From assembly GCA_031262125.1 (NCBI GenBank), contig JAISII010000001.1, forward strand, positions 1 through 5,713: a stretch of DNA of 5,713 nt. The letters are read 5' to 3'. Positions 3,956 to 5,713 of the stretch are shown in pieces. Origin of the DNA: Oscillospiraceae bacterium (GTDB lineage: Bacteria > Bacillota > Clostridia > Oscillospirales > Acutalibacteraceae). The position numbers and the translations under genes are program-made. Positions within the stretch are counted from its first letter, which is position 1, and every line of letters begins with the position of its first letter. The notes under the pieces are model-generated. The model searched no databases. It was given only the letters and a program-made list of their open reading frames with translations, and was not told the origin of the DNA.

Positions 3956-5713
3956 ATGGATAATCTAACCGAGATTCAAAAAGAATTCTCTCATATTAAC
4001 GATATGCAGCAAAAGGCGGTTTTTAAAACCGAAGGCCCGTTGCTTATTTTGGCAGGTGCGGGCAGCGGCAAAACTACCGTGCTTGTTAACCGTGTTGCCT
4101 ATATTTTAAGGTGTGGGCTTGCACTGCCGTGGCAAATTCTTGCCATAACCTTTACAAACAAGGCGGCGGCAGAGCTTAAAGAACGCATTTGCAAAGCAGT
4201 GCCCGACGGCGGCAACGACATTTGGGCGGCAACCTTTCATTCTACCTGTGCAAGGATTTTACGCCGGTACGGCGACCGCATTGGCTATAGTTCTCACTTT
4301 ACAGTGTACGACACCGACGACCAAAAACGCCTGATTAAAAGCATATTGCGTAAGCTTAACATAGACGAAAAGATTTTGCCAATTCGCTCGGTTTTAAGTG
4401 CTATCTCTAAAGAAAAGGATGCTTTTAGAACCCCTGCCGATACCGCCGCAGATGCCGGAAGCGACAGCCGAATGGTTTCGATTGCAAAATGCTACGAGCT
4501 GTATCAGGCCGCCTTAAAAAGCAACGATGCAATGGATTTTGACGATATGCTCTCTAACACTGTTTTGCTTTTGCGAACCTGCCCCGATGTGTTGGAAAAA
4601 TATCAAAATCAGTTTAAATACATAATGGTGGACGAATATCAGGATACTAACAAGGTGCAGTATAAGCTGGTTAGCCTGCTGGCACAAAAGCACCAAAACC
4701 TGTGCGTTGTGGGCGACGATGACCAAAGCATTTATAAGTTCCGTGGGGCAACCATAGAGAATATTTTGTCGTTTGAGAAGCAATATAAAAATGCCGAGGT
4801 TATTCGGCTGGAACAAAACTACCGCAGCACAAAAAATATTCTTAACGCCGCCAACAGCGTTATTGCCAACAACACCGAACGCAAAGGCAAAACCCTTTGG
4901 ACGCAAAACCCGCAGGGCGAAAAAATTATTTTGCACAATGTTGTTTCGGAGCGTGAAGAGGGTGCATATATTACCGACATAATTTCGGAGGGTGTTGCCG
5001 GCGGTCGCAAATTCTCGGACTATGCAATTTTATACCGTATGAACGCACAGTCAAACTCGATTGAGCAGTCCCTCAGCCGCAGCGGTATTCCTCTCCGAAT
5101 TATAGGCGGGCACCGCTTTTATGACCGTGAAGAAATTAAAGATATGCTTGCCTATTTGCAGGTTATAAACAACCCTGCCGACGATGTTCGGCTGCGAAGA
5201 ATTATTAACAAGCCCAAACGTAAAATAGGCGACACAACAGTTGACCGTGCTGCCGAAATTGCCGCCGGGCTGGGGCTTAGCCTGTTTGACGTTATTAAAG
5301 ACGCCAACGAATACCCTGCACTCAGCCGTGCCGAAAACAATTTGCTGGGCTTTGCAAAAATGATAGAACAGCTTGCTGCTGTTGCCGATGACGGCAATAT
5401 GAGCCTTAACGACCTTTACCTTGCAATTTTGGATGCCACCGACTATAAAAATTATATTAAAACCGAAAAAGACGACCACACCAACCGAATTGAAAATATT
5501 GAAGAGCTGTCGTCAAATATAATCAAATTTGAAGAAGATTACGGCGACGAGGCAAGCCTTACGGCGTTTTTGGAAGAGGTTGCACTGCAAACCGACATTG
5601 ATAATTATGACACAACCGCCGACACCGTAACAATGATGACACTGCATAGTGCAAAGGGTTTGGAGTTCCCCGTGGTTTTCATCCCCGGGATGGAAGACGG
5701 CGTGTTCCCCTCT
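3956..5713 (+). CDS. pcrA: ATP-dependent DNA helicase PcrA (UvrD/Rep family), N-terminal 586 residues (cut by right window edge)
   Basis: PcrA is the essential 3'-5' superfamily 1 helicase of Gram-positive bacteria, used in repair, in clearing recombination intermediates and in replication of some plasmids. Motifs appear in order: Q-motif region (NDMQQKAV, 15-22), Walker A AGAGSGKT (33-40), Ia ITFTNKAAAELKER (64-77), Ib TFHS (93-96), Walker B VDEYQD (225-230), III VVGDDDQSIYKFRGA (251-265), IV LEQNYRST (285-292) and V MMTLHSAKGLEF (560-571). Motif VI and the C-terminal end, roughly the last 150-200 residues of a usual 730-780, lie beyond the window. The frame is open throughout. ATG 3956 is the first possible start because an in-frame TAG lies at 3938; GAGG at 3940-3943 is 12 bases upstream, a slightly long spacing. 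The gene is divergent from the toxin-antitoxin operon, with its own likely promoter. Confidence 0.96.
   Translation, partial: MDNLTEIQKEFSHINDMQQKAVFKTEGPLLILAGAGSGKTTVLVNRVAYILRCGLALPWQILAITFTNKAAAELKERICKAVPDGGNDIWAATFHSTCARILRRYGDRIGYSSHFTVYDTDDQKRLIKSILRKLNIDEKILPIRSVLSAISKEKDAFRTPADTAADAGSDSRMVSIAKCYELYQAALKSNDAMDFDDMLSNTVLLLRTCPDVLEKYQNQFKYIMVDEYQDTNKVQYKLVSLLAQKHQNLCVVGDDDQSIYKFRGATIENILSFEKQYKNAEVIRLEQNYRSTKNILNAANSVIANNTERKGKTLWTQNPQGEKIILHNVVSEREEGAYITDIISEGVAGGRKFSDYAILYRMNAQSNSIEQSLSRSGIPLRIIGGHRFYDREEIKDMLAYLQVINNPADDVRLRRIINKPKRKIGDTTVDRAAEIAAGLGLSLFDVIKDANEYPALSRAENNLLGFAKMIEQLAAVADDGNMSLNDLYLAILDATDYKNYIKTEKDDHTNRIENIEELSSNIIKFEEDYGDEASLTAFLEEVALQTDIDNYDTTADTVTMMTLHSAKGLEFPVVFIPGMEDGVFPS

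Noticed and set aside
4514..5479. Minus-strand open frames of about 140 codons opposite pcrA
   Set aside because: They mirror the codon bias of the helicase gene, lack ribosome binding sites, and the plus strand carries unbroken helicase motifs.

Overview
The window looks like chromosomal DNA from a low-to-moderate G+C Gram-positive bacterium, most likely a Clostridia member of Oscillospiraceae type. This is inferred from the Era, ZapA and PcrA sequences, purine-rich ribosome binding sites, AT-rich intergenic DNA around more balanced genes, and a gene set typical of gut Firmicutes. No 16S or other marker fixes the taxon. Both edges cut through genes: the first gene (era, minus strand) and the last (pcrA, plus strand) are partial.

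Layout. Positions 1-392 (minus) hold the N-terminal 130 residues of the GTPase Era. Positions 393-534 are a short spacer with a compact repeat: four to five copies of a 7-base unit between two small triloop hairpins. Positions 535-1029 (minus) encode a ZapA-like cell-division protein with a long coiled coil and a short C-terminal tip motif; zapA and era run in the same direction and may be co-transcribed. Positions 1030-1249 form a divergent promoter region. It carries a strong promoter for the plus-strand gene, a probable zapA promoter and an 11-bp inverted repeat. Positions 1250-3121 (plus) encode a cytoplasmic GH13 alpha-glucan hydrolase of the neopullulanase/cyclomaltodextrinase type. It ends at a strong, probably two-way terminator at 3171-3205.

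Positions 3209-3759 (minus) hold a compact type II toxin-antitoxin operon. A RelB/DinJ-type antitoxin is followed, with a 1-base overlap, by a YafQ-type mRNA interferase whose catalytic residues are all present. Its promoter carries a 19-bp palindrome over the -10 box, a textbook autoregulatory operator. This operon is more AT-rich than its neighbours and looks like an accessory insertion. It is transcribed divergently from pcrA (3956 to the right edge), the essential UvrD/Rep-family helicase.

Functionally the window is mostly housekeeping (ribosome assembly, division, DNA repair) plus one sugar-catabolism enzyme and one toxin-antitoxin module. I found no convincing new multi-gene system. The points most worth following are the missing conventional start codon of the GH13 gene, the heptamer/hairpin element between zapA and era, and the operator-like dyads in the divergent promoter regions.
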